NCBI RefSeq assembly: GCF_029784155.1
Contig: NC_073691.1
Coordinates: 64,672,839-64,736,838 of the forward strand
DNA: 64,000 nucleotides
Source: Uranotaenia lowii
Lineage: Eukaryota; Arthropoda; Insecta; Diptera; Culicidae
Direction of reading: 5' to 3'
The notes beneath the pieces are model-generated. The model had not been told where the DNA came from and did no database searches. It saw only the letters and a list, made by a program, of their open reading frames with translations. Shown piece after piece: positions 22,021 to 34,069 of this stretch (position 1 is the stretch's first letter; the number at the start of each line of letters is the position of its first letter). The translations under genes and the position numbers were made by a program.

Positions 22021-22844
22021 GATACGATATATGTTCCGATAAGTGATTGTTATTTTTTTGAGTAACGATAGCCTTCTTTAGTAATACATAAGGTTAAGGA
22101 TAGATAATAAGTATTACCAAGTATTATCATGTTTGTATTGACAGTAGATTAAACTGATTTTGTTGTACAAAATTAAAACAAAATCGAATAAAAGTTTGAT
22201 GCGATTTGATTGTAGTATTGATATGTACGAAAAAAAAAAACATTTTTTGTTACTTTTCGAAAATTACTCCTATAAGAAAAAAGCGATCAATTTTGAAATT
22301 TTCACCCTAGTAGATGGTTTGTCGGCCTGGTCTACATGCGTAGGTATATCGATCATAAAAAAACAAACCGATCAAAACCAATTATGAACATGAATATAAA
22401 ATTAATGATTACAAAATAAAAAAAGGTTCCCAACCATGTGTTTCAAATAATGCAAAATTTGCTTCGGGTAACCTATGGAGTGAAGACAGCGAGACATGAG
22501 TATCAATGATTCTACCATAGAATCCAATGATCGGTAAAACATATTTTTAAATTTCTATATAAGGTCATTTTTGAAATTTTCAGTTACGTAAATGGTTTAT
22601 CGGCCTGGTCAACATGCATAGGTATATCGATCATAAAAAACATACCGATCAAAACCAATAAAGAACATGAATATAAAATTGAAGATAACAATATAAAAAA
22701 CAATATAAAAAAAAGGTTCCCAACCATGTTTTCCAAATAATTCAACATTTTTCTGGGTAACCTATGGAGCCAAGACAGCGAGAAAATAGTATCTATGATT
22801 CTAACATAGAGTCAAATGATCGGTAAAATATATTTTCAAATTTT

Positions 22845-23109
22845 TATATATGAGGCCTTCAGGATCAAAGGGGCGTAAGTTCCAAAATCGTCAATTTGAA
22901 TTAAGTATAACCAACGGTTTTTTTTATGTTTCAATGTACATCTGGTGTATTTACCTATTTATAATTTTTTTCGAAAACTTTTTGATTGAGTTTAAACTGC
23001 TCGAATTCGAAAAATATATGAAAAATTGTGCAACTTCACAACTTTGAAGCGGGTTTTCTCGAAACTATCATTTAGGCACTTGTACCCCTTTCCCGACCGT
23101 CTTATATGA
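22845..23109. mobile_element. Family-A MITE inside the 270-bp array (first)
   Basis: ATATATGAGGCCTTCAGGATC at the left and CTATCATTTAGGCACTTGTACC...TTATATGAT at the right are the family-A termini, in the opposite orientation to the copy at 18023. The interior carries CGAATTCGAAAAATATATG and GAAGCGGGTTTTCTCGAAAC. Confidence 0.75.
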
Positions 23110-23639
23110 TAATTTTTGAAATTTTCAGTTTAGTAACTGAAGGGCTTGTCTAAACGCATAAGTATATCGATCATAAAAAAAAAACATACCGATCAAAATC
23201 AATAAAGAAGACGAATTTAAAATAAAGATTACAATATAAAAAAAAAGGTTCCCAACCATGTATTTCAAATAATGCAACATTTGCTCCGGGTAACCTATGG
23301 AGTGAAGACAGCGAGAAATGAGTATCAATGATTCTACCATAGAGTCCAATGATCGGTAAAACATATTTTTAAATTTCTATATAAGGTCATTTTTGGTCAT
23401 TTTATCGGCCTAGTCAACATGCATAGGTATATCGATCATAAAAAAACATACCGATCAAAACCAATAAAAAACATGAATATAAAATTAAAGATTACAATAT
23501 AAAAAAAGGTTCCCAACCATGTTTTCCAAATAATTCAACATTTGTTATGCATAACCTATATAGTCAAGACAGCGAGAAAATAGTATCTATGATTCTAACA
23601 TAGAGTCAAATGATCGGTAAAATATATTTTCAAATTTGT

Positions 23640-23906
23640 ATATATGAAGCCTTCAGGATCAGAGGGGTGTAAGTTCCAAAATCGTCAATTTGAATTAAGA
23701 TAACCAACGGTTTTTTTATGTTTCAATGTACATCTGGTGCATTTACCTATTTATAATTTTTTTCGAAAACTTTTTGATTGAGTTTAAACTGCTCGAATTC
23801 GAAAAATATATGAAAAATTGTGCAACTTAACAACTTTGAAGCGGGTTTTCTCGAAACTATCATTTAGGCACTTGTACCCCTTTGATCCCAACCGCTTTAT
23901 ATGATA
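23640..23906. mobile_element. Family-A MITE inside the 270-bp array (second)
   Basis: Nearly identical to the copy at 22845 and sits at the same point of the 270-bp repeat. The two were therefore most likely amplified together with the array rather than inserted twice. Confidence 0.75.
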
Positions 23907-24040
23907 GTTTTTGAAATTTCCAGTTTAGTAAATGGTATGTCGGGCTGGTCTAAACGCATGAGTATATCGATCATAAAAAACATACCGATCAAAATCAATT
24001 AAAAAGACGAATTTGAAATCAAGATGACAATATAAAAAAA

Positions 24041-26764
24041 AGGTTCCCAACCATGTGTTTCAAGTAATTCAACATTTTTCTGGGTAACCTATGGAGTCAA
24101 GACAGCAAGAATAGAATATGATTCTAACATAGAGTCCAATGGTCGGTTGAATATATTTTCAATTTTGTATCTATGTTCATTTTTACAATTTTCAGTTTAG
24201 TAAATGGAATGTCGGCCTGGTCTACTCGCATAGGTATGTGTATCGGTCAGAATCAATGTATAAGGCGAATATAACATAACGAATACAATATCTAAAAATT
24301 TGGCTTAAAAAGTTTTCTCTTCAATAAGCTTCGAAAACGATGTTTTTTCACTCCTCGATAAAATGCGTGCTTCTTCAAAATGGATCACTTTGAAAATGGC
24401 AACGAATGAAAAAAAAATATCTCAATTTCAACTTTTTTAACCATTTTATAATTTTGGCATGAGAACTACCATCATGATTGCAATTTTTCCAAAAATTGAT
24501 TTAAAAGCAACAGTATTAAATTATTAATTAAGTAACCATATAAAAGGGTTAATGAAAATAAGCGTATGAAGAAATTGATATGGTGTGCTTCGTTCTCCCG
24601 CACGCGCCCCTTCGTCGTTTTGTCCTCCACAGAGCAACCTGAATATAATGTTATGGGAAGTCTCGAAGTAACAATCGCTTTCATACCATGCAGTGTGGGC
24701 ACGACGTACTCATCAACGACTTCATTAATTTGGGGGTCGTACCCCTTGGTGAAAACCATAAATATGTTTAATGCATCGGAATTTCGGTTCCGATGCTTTT
24801 TTGGATTGGTTCGGTTTTTAACTGAACCAAAATAATGAAAAAAAAAAAAACTTTGACAGGGAAAATATGAAACAGTCTTCTTCCCCTCACACGGTTTCTG
24901 TCATGATGACATCAAACCTGAGTGGGAATGAAGCCTGTACGTTTTCCCTTGCACACATCGACAGATCCAAACTTTCAAATAGCAAGCGCGTAACTATGAC
25001 GTCATGTATAATTTGACGTCATATTATCGATCATCTTGATTAGTGATAGCTTGACATTGCTGGCAAGCCAAATGGCCACGTTTTTTGGAGTGATGATTTT
25101 TGATATTTACTATGAAAAAAAAATTTTCAAACTATTTTGTATTTTTTTCTTTCTTTTATAGGTTGAAGAAGAAAAAAAATCAAATTTTTCAAGATAAAAA
25201 TCATTTTTATTGTACTGCTCAGTTTCACAAAAACGTCGAGAACAAAGTTTACAAAAATTCACACAAATACACACAAATACACAGACATCATCAGAACTCA
25301 TCGAGCTGATTCGATAGGTACCTATAAAGGTATATCTAAGACCCATAATTAATGATCTCCCAAATCGACCGATAACTATACCTTTCTGTAAGAAAGGCAA
25401 AAAGGTTCCCAACCATGTGTTTCAAGTAATTCAACATTTTTCTGGGTAACCTATGGAGTCAAGACAGCAAGAATAGAATATGATTCTAACATAGAGTCCA
25501 ATGGTCGGTTGAATATATTTTCAATTTTGTATCTATGTTCATTTTTACAATTTTCAGTTTAGTAAATGGAATGTCGGCCTGGTCTACTCGCATAGGTATG
25601 TGTATCGGTCAGAATCAATGTATAAGGCGAATATAACATAACGAATACAATATCTAAAAATTTGGCTTAAAAAGTTTTCTCTTCAATAAGCTTCGAAAAC
25701 GATGTTTTTTCACTCCTCGATAAAATGCGTGCTTCTTCAAAATGGATCACTTTGAAAATGGCAACGAATGAAAAAAAAATATCTCAATTTCAACTTTTTT
25801 AACCATTTTATAATTTTGGCATGAGAACTACCATCATGATTGCAATTTTTCCAAAAATTGATTTAAAAGCAACAGTATTAAATTATTAATTAAGTAACCA
25901 TATAAAAGGGTTAATGAAAATAAGCGTATGAAGAAATTGATATGGTGTGCTTCGTTCTCCCGCACGCGCCCCTTCGTCGTTTTGTCCTCCACAGAGCAAC
26001 CTGAATATAATGTTATGGGAAGTCTCGAAGTAACAATCGCTTTCATACCATGCAGTGTGGGCACGACGTACTCATCAACGACTTCATTAATTTGGGGGTC
26101 GTACCCCTTGGTGAAAACCATAAATATGTTTAATGCATCGGAATTTCGGTTCCGATGCTTTTTTGGATTGGTTCGGTTTTTAACTGAACCAAAATAATGA
26201 AAAAAAAAAAAACTTTGACAGGGAAAATATGAAACAGTCTTCTTCCCCTCACACGGTTTCTGTCATGATGACATCAAACCTGAGTGGGAATGAAGCCTGT
26301 ACGTTTTCCCTTGCACACATCGACAGATCCAAACTTTCAAATAGCAAGCGCGTAACTATGACGTCATGTATAATTTGACGTCATATTATCGATCATCTTG
26401 ATTAGTGATAGCTTGACATTGCTGGCAAGCCAAATGGCCACGTTTTTTGGAGTGATGATTTTTGATATTTACTATGAAAAAAAAATTTTCAAACTATTTT
26501 GTATTTTTTTCTTTCTTTTATAGGTTGAAGAAGAAAAAAAATCAAATTTTTCAAGATAAAAATCATTTTTATTGTACTGCTCAGTTTCACAAAAACGTCG
26601 AGAACAAAGTTTACAAAAATTCACACAAATACACACAAATACACAGACATCATCAGAACTCATCGAGCTGATTCGATAGGTACCTATAAAGGTATATCTA
26701 AGACCCATAATTAATGATCTCCCAAATCGACCGATAACTATACCTTTCTGTAAGAAAGGCAAAA
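24041..26764. repeat. Direct tandem duplication, 2 x 1362 bp, apparently identical
   Basis: The block 24041-25402 is followed immediately by 25403-26764. All landmarks are offset by exactly 1362 bases. The incidental open frames inside (95, 89 and 69 codons) are the same in both copies, and I found no difference at the places compared. Each copy starts inside a 270-bp satellite unit (AGGTTCCCAACCATG) and ends at CCTTTCTGTAAGAAAGGCAAAA. Inside are small perfect hairpins (GCATCGGAA...TTCCGATGC; GGTTCGG...ACTGAACC). None of the open frames shows a recognised motif. Confidence 0.9.
24997..25021. promoter_or_regulatory. Pair of CRE-like palindromes
   Basis: TGACGTCA occurs at 24997-25004 and again at 25014-25021, 17 bp apart, in a region without a recognised gene. 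The word is the consensus for CREB/ATF factors. The pair is duplicated at 26359-26383 by the 1362-bp duplication. Function is not shown. Confidence 0.35.
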
Positions 26765-26814
26765 CATGAATGATATACATATGAACCAAAACAAAGGGTT
26801 TCAGATCCCAGAAC

Positions 26815-26897
26815 GCCGATGTGGTCTAGCGGATAGGCTGGCGCGAGTCAGGTTTTGGTAACCCAGGCTTTCTGGGTTCAATTCTCTCGGTATCGGC
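26815..26897 (+). repeat. tRNA-like sequence (SINE head or tRNA pseudogene)
   Basis: GCCGATG at the start pairs with TATCGGC at the end as a 7-bp acceptor stem over 83 nt. A box-A-like GGTCTAGCGGATAGG and a box-B-like GGGTTCAATTC are present at normal spacing for a long-variable-arm tRNA. The T stem does not pair, and no clean anticodon arm is seen, so a functional tRNA is unlikely. A SINE body may continue to about 27050, but no tail was identified. Confidence 0.55.
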
Positions 26898-28585
26898 AAG
26901 AAAACTGTTTGGATTCGAATCTCATAAGTGGCCGATGTGGTAAGATGTGTGCAAAATCGACTCAGTATAATGTCTTTTACCTATTTGGCCGGACTCAGTC
27001 TAATGTCTTACACCTGTTGGTCATTGGAGCAATCTAAGCATCAAAAGTTTCATTCAGAGGCATAAGATTTTCTTGACTATCTTATGTGTGAATGTATATT
27101 TTTGTGCATCCAAATTTTGAAACATAAAAACAAGTCTTAATACCATTGCATGCTTCTAAGAAAATAACCAATACACATTAGAATTTTTTTTACCTTTTTT
27201 CACGCATTTAAATGATTGCTCCATTAATTTATCTTCATTCAGATCCCAACCCGTCATGCCAAACACTCCTCCAGCCACAAACTATATTTCAACATACTAC
27301 TTTACTGCCCCTAAATTAGTTCTCCCATCAAACTTCACAGATCTTAATGAATGCGTGGTTCTAATTTTCGACCGTTTTATCTATTTGCACTAAATGTAGC
27401 AACAGAACAGAACAAATGAGGCCGCTCTGTGGTCGCACCTACAACTAGTTTAAGAGGATAAAAAATCTTTGAAAAACAAAACGATCGTTCCGTGAGGTCT
27501 ACACATAGACGATGTATGGTTGAGCAGGACAAGGTCCGTTCTTATTCGTCAGTAAGACAGATTTCTGACCGACCGTTCTGAAGCAGACAAATGAACATTG
27601 AAGCTTTGAGAATTTTTATGAGTTGCTCTTTTTTTATTACCGTTCTAACGCATAGTTTCTGTCATCCTTCGTCAATCAACGGCTAGCCGGTAACGTATGC
27701 GGATTTAAACGGCATCGGTTTAATTAACGTGTGCACTTTTCTTAGGGATGTATGAAACTGATTTTTTTTTTTCAAAGATTTGGTCTGATTTTCGTTGCGT
27801 TTACTGTGTGTTGCTATTATGTTATTTCCTGAAGCTGTGAGCGAACGATTCAAAATGAAGAAGATGACGTAATGATGAAGTTTAAACTGGTGAGGAATGT
27901 CTTTCATTTTAACAATTTTCTATAGAAGATCTTGCAAATAGAATTTTCATCGAATCTCACATTTGTTTTCAACTAAGTATATAATAAATTGATGATTTTT
28001 GTCATTTTAATACAAAACGAGAAGTCAAACTTCAGACGTAGGTATTTTCCAACAACTGTTTCATTTTCTATTTCGGGCACAAACAAACTTACAGACAAAA
28101 CAAGAAGCTGTCTTTGTCGAAACTCTCCTAAGGTTTTGGAGTCAGGGGGCAATCGGCGTAAATTTTTTTTACCAGTCAGCATGAAAAACAACGTGAGCTG
28201 TCATGGCCACTCTCGAAAGGCAGCTCTGTCTGGCTGATTAGTGGCTCCCGATAGTTTGGCTGACAGGTGTCTCGTCAAGGCGCGTAGTTGCAAAAATTCT
28301 AATCCCATTCTAACTTTTAGGATCTTGCTCCTGTAGGTCGAAACTAGATGAAGGAACTTATGACTGGCAGCTTTCGGAACAGGTCAGTTATCTTTGCGGT
28401 GGCGTTGACTCTTTCATATTATATTGAACCCATTGTAAAATTTATTCTTTACAGCTCGCTGGCTCTAGGGAACGCATTCGAGTGGATAAAGGTCATTAAT
28501 TTCTATTCTTCTTTCTGCTGGAGAAGGAGCAATGTATTGAAAATTGTTAGAATGGAAATGAAAAAATCATTGAGTTTTCAAACTT
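26898..28585. other. Non-coding stretch, no recognised feature
   Basis: About 1.7 kb of unremarkable A/T-rich sequence. Short open frames (for example 28348-28656) show no recognisable domain. Partial self-similarity to known families was not seen. Confidence 0.4.
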
Positions 28586-29058
28586 TGTTGAATCTCAACA
28601 ATAATGGTCACCCTGAATCGAACGTCACAATCGTCGATGGGTTACCCTTTGTATAGTCCTTTTTGCCGCTGATAGTGTTGGTGATATTATGCTGGATGTT
28701 TCATCAACACTTTTTAGTTTTGGGACAATCAACCACAAAAACGACCATGTTTGTCGACCGGCTGTCCTTTTTTTGTACCGAGAGTTTTGGAGGTTAATTG
28801 TCCCGTCTCATCTGTACACGCTCAGCAAGTGTGCGTAAGAAATGTCAAAAACAACTCTATCGTACCCATTTAGTTGAGTGCTCATGGTTTCCAGTTTATA
28901 AGATTTCCCCCATTTACTTCTTGTGTTTTACGCGCGAAAAGTTGTAATTATGGCGAAACATGAATAAACTTTCTCTTTTTAAGTCTACTGTTAACGAGAC
29001 GAGTTGTGTTTTATTTAAACCCCAAAATCCTATCCTTGGAAAGGTCTGAAATTAATCA
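28586..29058 (+). repeat. Left (5') LTR
   Basis: A 473-bp terminal repeat with TG...CA ends. It shares its first 70 and last 190 bases with the right LTR. It contains an AATAAA-type signal (GAATAAACTTTC) shared by both LTRs, a likely polyadenylation site. Confidence 0.8.
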
Positions 29059-29072
29059 TTGGTGCCGTGACC
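29059..29072 (+). promoter_or_regulatory. Primer-binding site of the LTR element
   Basis: TTGGTGCCGTGACC starts directly after the left LTR, where a tRNA 3' end would prime minus-strand synthesis. TGG is the expected complement of a tRNA CCA end. Confidence 0.55.
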
Positions 29073-29932
29073 AGGATTTGGTGGCTTTCGTTGGAAGTTT
29101 GAGGGTCCTAACACATCAGCGTTATGCCACCATCCTACCGATTGGTCCAACCCTAGATTTATCACGCTACAAACGGCCAGAATTCAAACTGACCCTTTTC
29201 CCGAGAAGTATGACGTCAACCCTACCACAACGTTAAGCTGCCCTGGAAAGTGACCCTGGACTTCATTCCATATGTTGTTTACCTAACTGAGCGCCGATCC
29301 AAGGCCCATGTTACCCAAGTGAAGTATCCCAGTTCCCGATTAGTTGTTCGACCCAGCTGGATAGCACTGATTCCAAAATCAGCCAGCTAGGCACCTGCCG
29401 TACTAACTATCCGGTTAGTACTAGCTACCGAAGTACTTGGTTGGCACTTCGGAAACTACTGCGCCAATAGCTAATCAATATCATTGTATGATCCTAAACC
29501 ATCACCGCCGAAGTTTAATTCAACGACCCCAACATTCTTTCATTCAGTTCTTGTTCCCGATCAGTGATCTGGCTCGGATGGGTACTGAATCCAAAATCAG
29601 CCATTCGAGCACCTGCCGTACTGACTGTCCGGTCAGTACTCGCTCTAAAGTACATCGCAAGTACTTTGAAGCTAGTGTGCCGATCACTGCGATCATTTTG
29701 GCCGAAAATGACAATCCAGTTCAACACGCATTCCAAAGTCGATGTTCAAGGTGATCCGAAAGTCCGAAGTAGGTCCAAATCCAGCAGTATCCAGAATCCA
29801 ATGAATCCATACCAGTCCAATCCACAGGAAACAAACGAACTTGTGAACCCAAGTACGAAAAATTCCAAACAGATCCAAACCAAAACAATCCTAGGGTTAC
29901 TATTATAAAACATTCGTTTTAGGTGGCCAGAA

Positions 29933-30199
29933 TGTTGAATCTCAACAGTAATGGTCACCCTGAATCGAACGTCACAATCGTCGATGGGTTACCCTTTATA
30001 TCCATCCCATTAAGTTGAGTGCTCATGGTTGCCAGTTTGTAAGATTTCCCCCATTTACTTCTTGTGTTTTACGCGCGAAAAGTTGTAATTATGGCGAAAC
30101 ATGAATAAACTTTCTCTTTTTAAGTCTACCGTTAACAAGACGAGTTGTGTTTTATTTAAACCCCAAAATCCTATCCTTGGAAAGGTCTGAAATTAATCA
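29933..30199 (+). repeat. Right (3') LTR, internally deleted
   Basis: 267 bp, same ends as the left LTR. The middle (after TACCCTTTATA) is missing relative to the left copy. The two LTRs also differ by several substitutions, so the insertion is not new. Confidence 0.8.
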
Positions 30200-30267
30200 A
30201 ACTTTTTTGGATATCTGAAATATTTCAATCTTCATCAACAACTTCATTCTACCCAGGTTTGTTTTGA

Positions 30268-31698
30268 TTATTTTGCGCTGCATCCCTAGCTGCACCGATT
30301 TGTCACCTGTTTAATCGCTCACTCAGAGAAAGGACATTTCCTAACGCCTGGCGTATTGCGGCTATCACTCCGATTTACAAATCAGGAAACACACATTGTG
30401 TAGAAAACTTCAGACCGATTTCGATACTCTGTGCAATTTCCAAAATCTTCGAAGTTTTGATGCATGAACGTATGTATGCTGCCATCAAACCCTTCATCGC
30501 TGACTCGCAACATGGTTTCGTTAAAAAAAGGTCAACTGTCACCAACTTAATGTGCTACGTGAGCTCGCTGAACAACAATTTGGAAAAAGGATGTCAAGTA
30601 GATTCGGTTTACATCGACTTTGCGAAGGCTTTTGACCGGGTCCCGCACAAAATACTGATTGCAAAGATGGATAGACTTGGCTTTCCATCCTGGTCGCTTG
30701 AATGGACTGCGTCGTACCTTGCTAACCGTCAGGCGTACACAAAAATAAAAAATTCACGCTCGAGGAAATTTGACATGCCGTCTGGAGTACCGCAAGGTAG
30801 TCACCTTGGACCTTTATTATTTATTATTTTTGTAAATGACTTGTGTGCAACGCTTCAATCTGACACGCTTATGTATGCCGACGATCTGAAACTCTATAGG
30901 AAGGTGCTTAGCGAATTTGATTGCCTCGCCCTACAAACTGACATCGCCAAACTAGAGGACTGGTGCCACTCAAATGGAATGGCGGCGAACGCAAAAAAAT
31001 GTAAAGTGGTTAATTTCTCACGTTCACGTAATATTGTTCATTACAACTATCAACTTTCTGGAGTGAGCTTGGAGAACGTGAAGTCTATTGTTGATTTAGG
31101 TGTTAAAGTGGATAGCCGACTCACATTTTCTGAGCACATTGCGCTTACTGCTGCAAAAGGTTTCGCAGCTCTTGGATTTTTGCGCCGAAACACTTCTGAT
31201 TTCGACGATATCTATGCCCTTAAAGCCATCTACTGCTCTTCAGTGCGTAGCATCATGGAGTACGCTGTGCAGGTTTGGGCTCCTTCTCAGAACACCCAAT
31301 CCTACCGCCTCGAACGAGTTCAGCGAAGTTTCGTTAGATACGCTTTACGACAGCTTCCTTGGAATGATCCACATCGACTACCACCGTACGAACAAAGATG
31401 CAGCCTGATGAATTTAGCGACACTCGAAAAGCGTCGAGCCGAGTCGCAGCAAACTTTAATTTTCGATACCCTAACCTGCCGAATTGATTCACCATATATT
31501 CTCCAACGTGTCAACATGTACGTCTCGACCCGAACACTTCGACAACGCCAGTTTCTCTGGATCTCCTATCACCGTACTGCATATGGCCGAAATCACCCGT
31601 TGGATAAATGTTGTGAACGTTTCAATTCTGTATACCATCTGTTTGATTTTAACATGTGTAAACGTAGTTTTAAAATAGCTATAAGTAGTGTTCCTTAA
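30268..31698 (+). pseudogene. 5'-truncated LINE reverse transcriptase (CR1/Jockey-type)
   Basis: An open frame runs from a TGA near 30270 to TAA after ISSVP at 31696-31698. The upstream part (FPNAWRIAAITPIYKSGN, NFRPISIL) precedes the first in-frame ATG at 30460. RT motifs in order are SQHGFVKKRSTVTNL, DFAKAFDRVPH, SGVPQGSHLGPLLFIIFVND and the catalytic MYADDLKL. A thumb and C-terminal region with SVRSIMEYAVQVWAP follows. The APE endonuclease and ORF1 that the family carries are missing, so this is a dead 5'-truncated insertion, although the remaining RT is intact. A short 3' UTR with ATCAATCAAT follows to about 31755. Clade within the CR1/Jockey group is uncertain. Confidence 0.85.
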
Positions 31699-31755
31699 TC
31701 TTAAGATACAAAGTCTGTAAGGTCCATTCACCAAAGACAAATCAATCAATAAACC

Positions 31756-33500
31756 AAGTTTTCATATATGTAGAATTACCTATATCAGTCATGAACTAAT
31801 TCAAGCTTCAACTAAATTTTGAAGCGTTATTCAACCACCGTTCATCGTTAGCATAACAGCTACTGAGAGATGACGGAATTAGAGCCCGTGAATATGACGG
31901 ACACATGAACATGGCGAGATTTCCACCCCGGACAGTACAAATGATTGACTTATATATTTGCCGCATAAACACCACTTCAAGGAAAAAAGCTGACGAAACA
32001 CAGCAGCGTGCTAAAATTGTAGCGCTCTCGTGCAGCACTTTCATTCTGTCAGCTCTCTGGACAACTAAACACTCATAAATGATTAATAACGGACCAGTGT
32101 TTTAGACCGCCGGTAGTTTAACCGAAACTCAAGAATTCATAGGTTGAAATTGAATGGAGGTGAAATAAGTGACTTCATCGAAGACTAATCAGGTGAATAA
32201 ACGATTCATTAGAATTCCATTACCACCGTAAAAGCCGTCTAGAATTTCAAAAAGTTTTTATGCCTTGAACACGTTGAAGGATGTGAAGGGAATAACAACA
32301 AGTTTTCTCATGACTCAGATAATTATTAGTGAGCTCCGGACTACAACTGCTAAACTTGTTTTGATACCAATTTATATTTTTATTTTTAAAAGTAATAAAC
32401 TTTTAATCATCTTCGTGCGAGCTGACCTGAATTTTAATAATGAATACAAGAATTCGCAACATACATTTTTTATACAATGCTGGTAGCAGAAAAACAATTG
32501 GGAATCGCAATATGGAACAATGTTTAATCAATGTATGAGTATTTTTCAAACTGGATAAACGTGATGGTGAAAATAAAATGATGAATAACAGGTAGGAGAA
32601 AGTGTTTATATATGCCCCTATCGATTTAAATGCTCCTACAGCCGTTTGACGAAACAAATTTTCTACCTTTTTCAAATAACAACTACAGAAGCTCGAAACA
32701 AAAACTTGGTGGTTTCTGTTTCTAACTTGGTTAAGCATCAAAAGTATAACAAATATAAGCCTTTATAAAGGACATACACGGCTAAGACGGTGTATGTCTT
32801 TTAATAATGATTAGAATGTGGAACAACAGAGTGATTTTGTATGCCCCCATAATGTTTGTAAAATGCCATTGATCCAAAAAAAAAAACAGGTAAATAGATA
32901 TAATTTTGGTTTTTATCTTTTAAAATTCCAATCTTATTTAACCTTTAAACAGCTGTCTTTTTTATGGATAAACTAGGTCCATAACATGCAACCAGGTCCG
33001 GATTAAGTCATCGGGGGCAGGAGGTATTTTTCGAGGAGGGCCCCTATGAATCAAATTTTTTTATATGCTGTCCCTGAAAACACATAATATTTTAAACATA
33101 CGATGAAACTGTAAAGAGTTCGATATATTACCTTGAAAAATTATTAGGTATGTCTGAAATCTTCAAACAATACTTGTTAATCCATCACGTGCACACATTG
33201 CGGAAGAATAAATCAACTAATCGAGAAAGAAAAAGCTGTTTAGAGCTGTTAAATGCAAAATTCAATTCACAATTTATATTACAACTGTATTAGCACCCAA
33301 AAAAACTGGATTAGAAAAACTTACAGATAGATATTCATCGAAGGCGGAATAAATATTTTCCTCATGACTATTGGGAAGTTACATTAAAACTTCAGACAAA
33401 AATCTAAAATAAAAAAGTACAACAAAATTAAGCTTAAATTCCATGGAGAAACAGACAGTGCAACAGTGCAATTCAAAAGCTTAAAACGGATTTTATTCAG
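31756..33500. other. Non-coding stretch with a SINE 3' scrap
   Basis: About 1.7 kb with no recognised gene. GGCTAAGACGGTGTATGTC at about 32781 matches, in reverse complement, the 3' part of the SINE at 59379-59551, so 32755-32805 is a truncated SINE tail. GGTCCGGATTAAGTCATCGG near 32996, followed by G-rich runs, looks like part of a dispersed repeat but could not be bounded. Confidence 0.4.
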
Positions 33501-33805
33501 AAACACAATTCAAAGTCTCAAATGCGCTTTGCGTTGTAGAAGCTCGACTCAGACGCTCGATAAGTTTGATGTGTTCTTTCGATGGAGACAATTCAATCCT
33601 AACCCTATTTAGACATGTAGGTGCCTCTGCTTGCATTTCTTTTCCCTTGAAACAGTCCATTCAAAGGCATTTTGAACTTTTCAAGCTGATGAATCTTGAT
33701 CAAGCTACAAAGTAAAAGTTGCTCGCTGCTACCGGCTGTGCCTTGCTACCTGGGTGGTAGAAATACATACATACATACATACAAACACAATTCAAAGTCT
33801 CAAAT
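33501..33805 (+). mobile_element. Small retro-insertion with (CATA)n tail and 23-bp direct repeats
   Basis: AAACACAATTCAAAGTCTCAAAT is present at 33501-33523 and again, unchanged, at 33783-33805. Between them lie 259 bp that end in a CATACATACATACATAC run. A microsatellite tail plus a long flanking duplication is the mark of target-primed reverse transcription. The body has no frame I recognise. It is either the 3' scrap of a LINE or a SINE. Confidence 0.7.
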
Positions 33806-34069
33806 AAAAATCGTTCTATAAAATTACAAATGAAATTCAAATACAAAAATAAGAATCAAAGTTACAATCAGAGGAAAGCAGGAATTGCCAAATTCAAATA
33901 GATGTAGAGTGTAGGTCAACGCAAATTTCAACAATGATCTAAAATCTAACATTGATATTGAATCATTCAAACTCATACACAGTAAGGTTTTTTTAACGCG
34001 GTTTTTTGCGCACTTTTTTCACACTGCTTTTTTACAGTGGTTTTCGGGAATTAACGCGGTTTTTACGCG

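Larger units (their letters stand above)
22287..24290. repeat. Tandem array of about 270-bp units
   Basis: CGGCCTGGTC-type landmarks recur near 22323, 22610, 23140, 23407, 23945 and 24214. Each is followed by TATATCGATCATAAAAAA, AGGTTCCCAACCATG, GGTAACCTATGGAG and a GATCGGTAAAATATATTTTC end. The unit is 265-287 bp. Two family-A MITEs interrupt it after every second unit, giving a higher-order period of about 805 bp. No coding content. Confidence 0.85.
28586..30199 (+). mobile_element. Non-autonomous LTR retrotransposon (BEL/Pao-like deletion derivative)
   Basis: Two direct repeats beginning TGTTGAATCTCAACA and ending AATTAATCA (28586-29058 and 29933-30199) are LTRs. They are bordered outside by the 5-bp duplication AACTT (28581-28585 and 30200-30204). 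The right LTR lacks about 200 bp found in the left one. A primer-binding-like TTGGTGCCGTGACC follows the left LTR at once. The 874-bp interior has no gag or pol frame and contains an internal imperfect duplication (around 29340-29460 and 29550-29690, sharing GCACCTGCCGTACT). Orientation is taken from the PBS position. Assignment to BEL/Pao rests on the PBS style and the 5-bp duplication and is tentative. Confidence 0.8.

Noticed and set aside
24472..24835. 95- and 89-codon frames that are identical in both 1362-bp copies
   Set aside because: Identity reflects the recent duplication, not selection. No motif is present and the frames overlap on opposite strands.
26815..26897. Functional tRNA gene
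   Set aside because: The acceptor stem pairs, but the T stem and anticodon arm do not, so it is called a tRNA-like relic.
30457..31698. Reading the RT frame as a complete gene with its own start
   Set aside because: RT sequence continues upstream of the first ATG and the endonuclease is missing, so it is a truncated retroelement.
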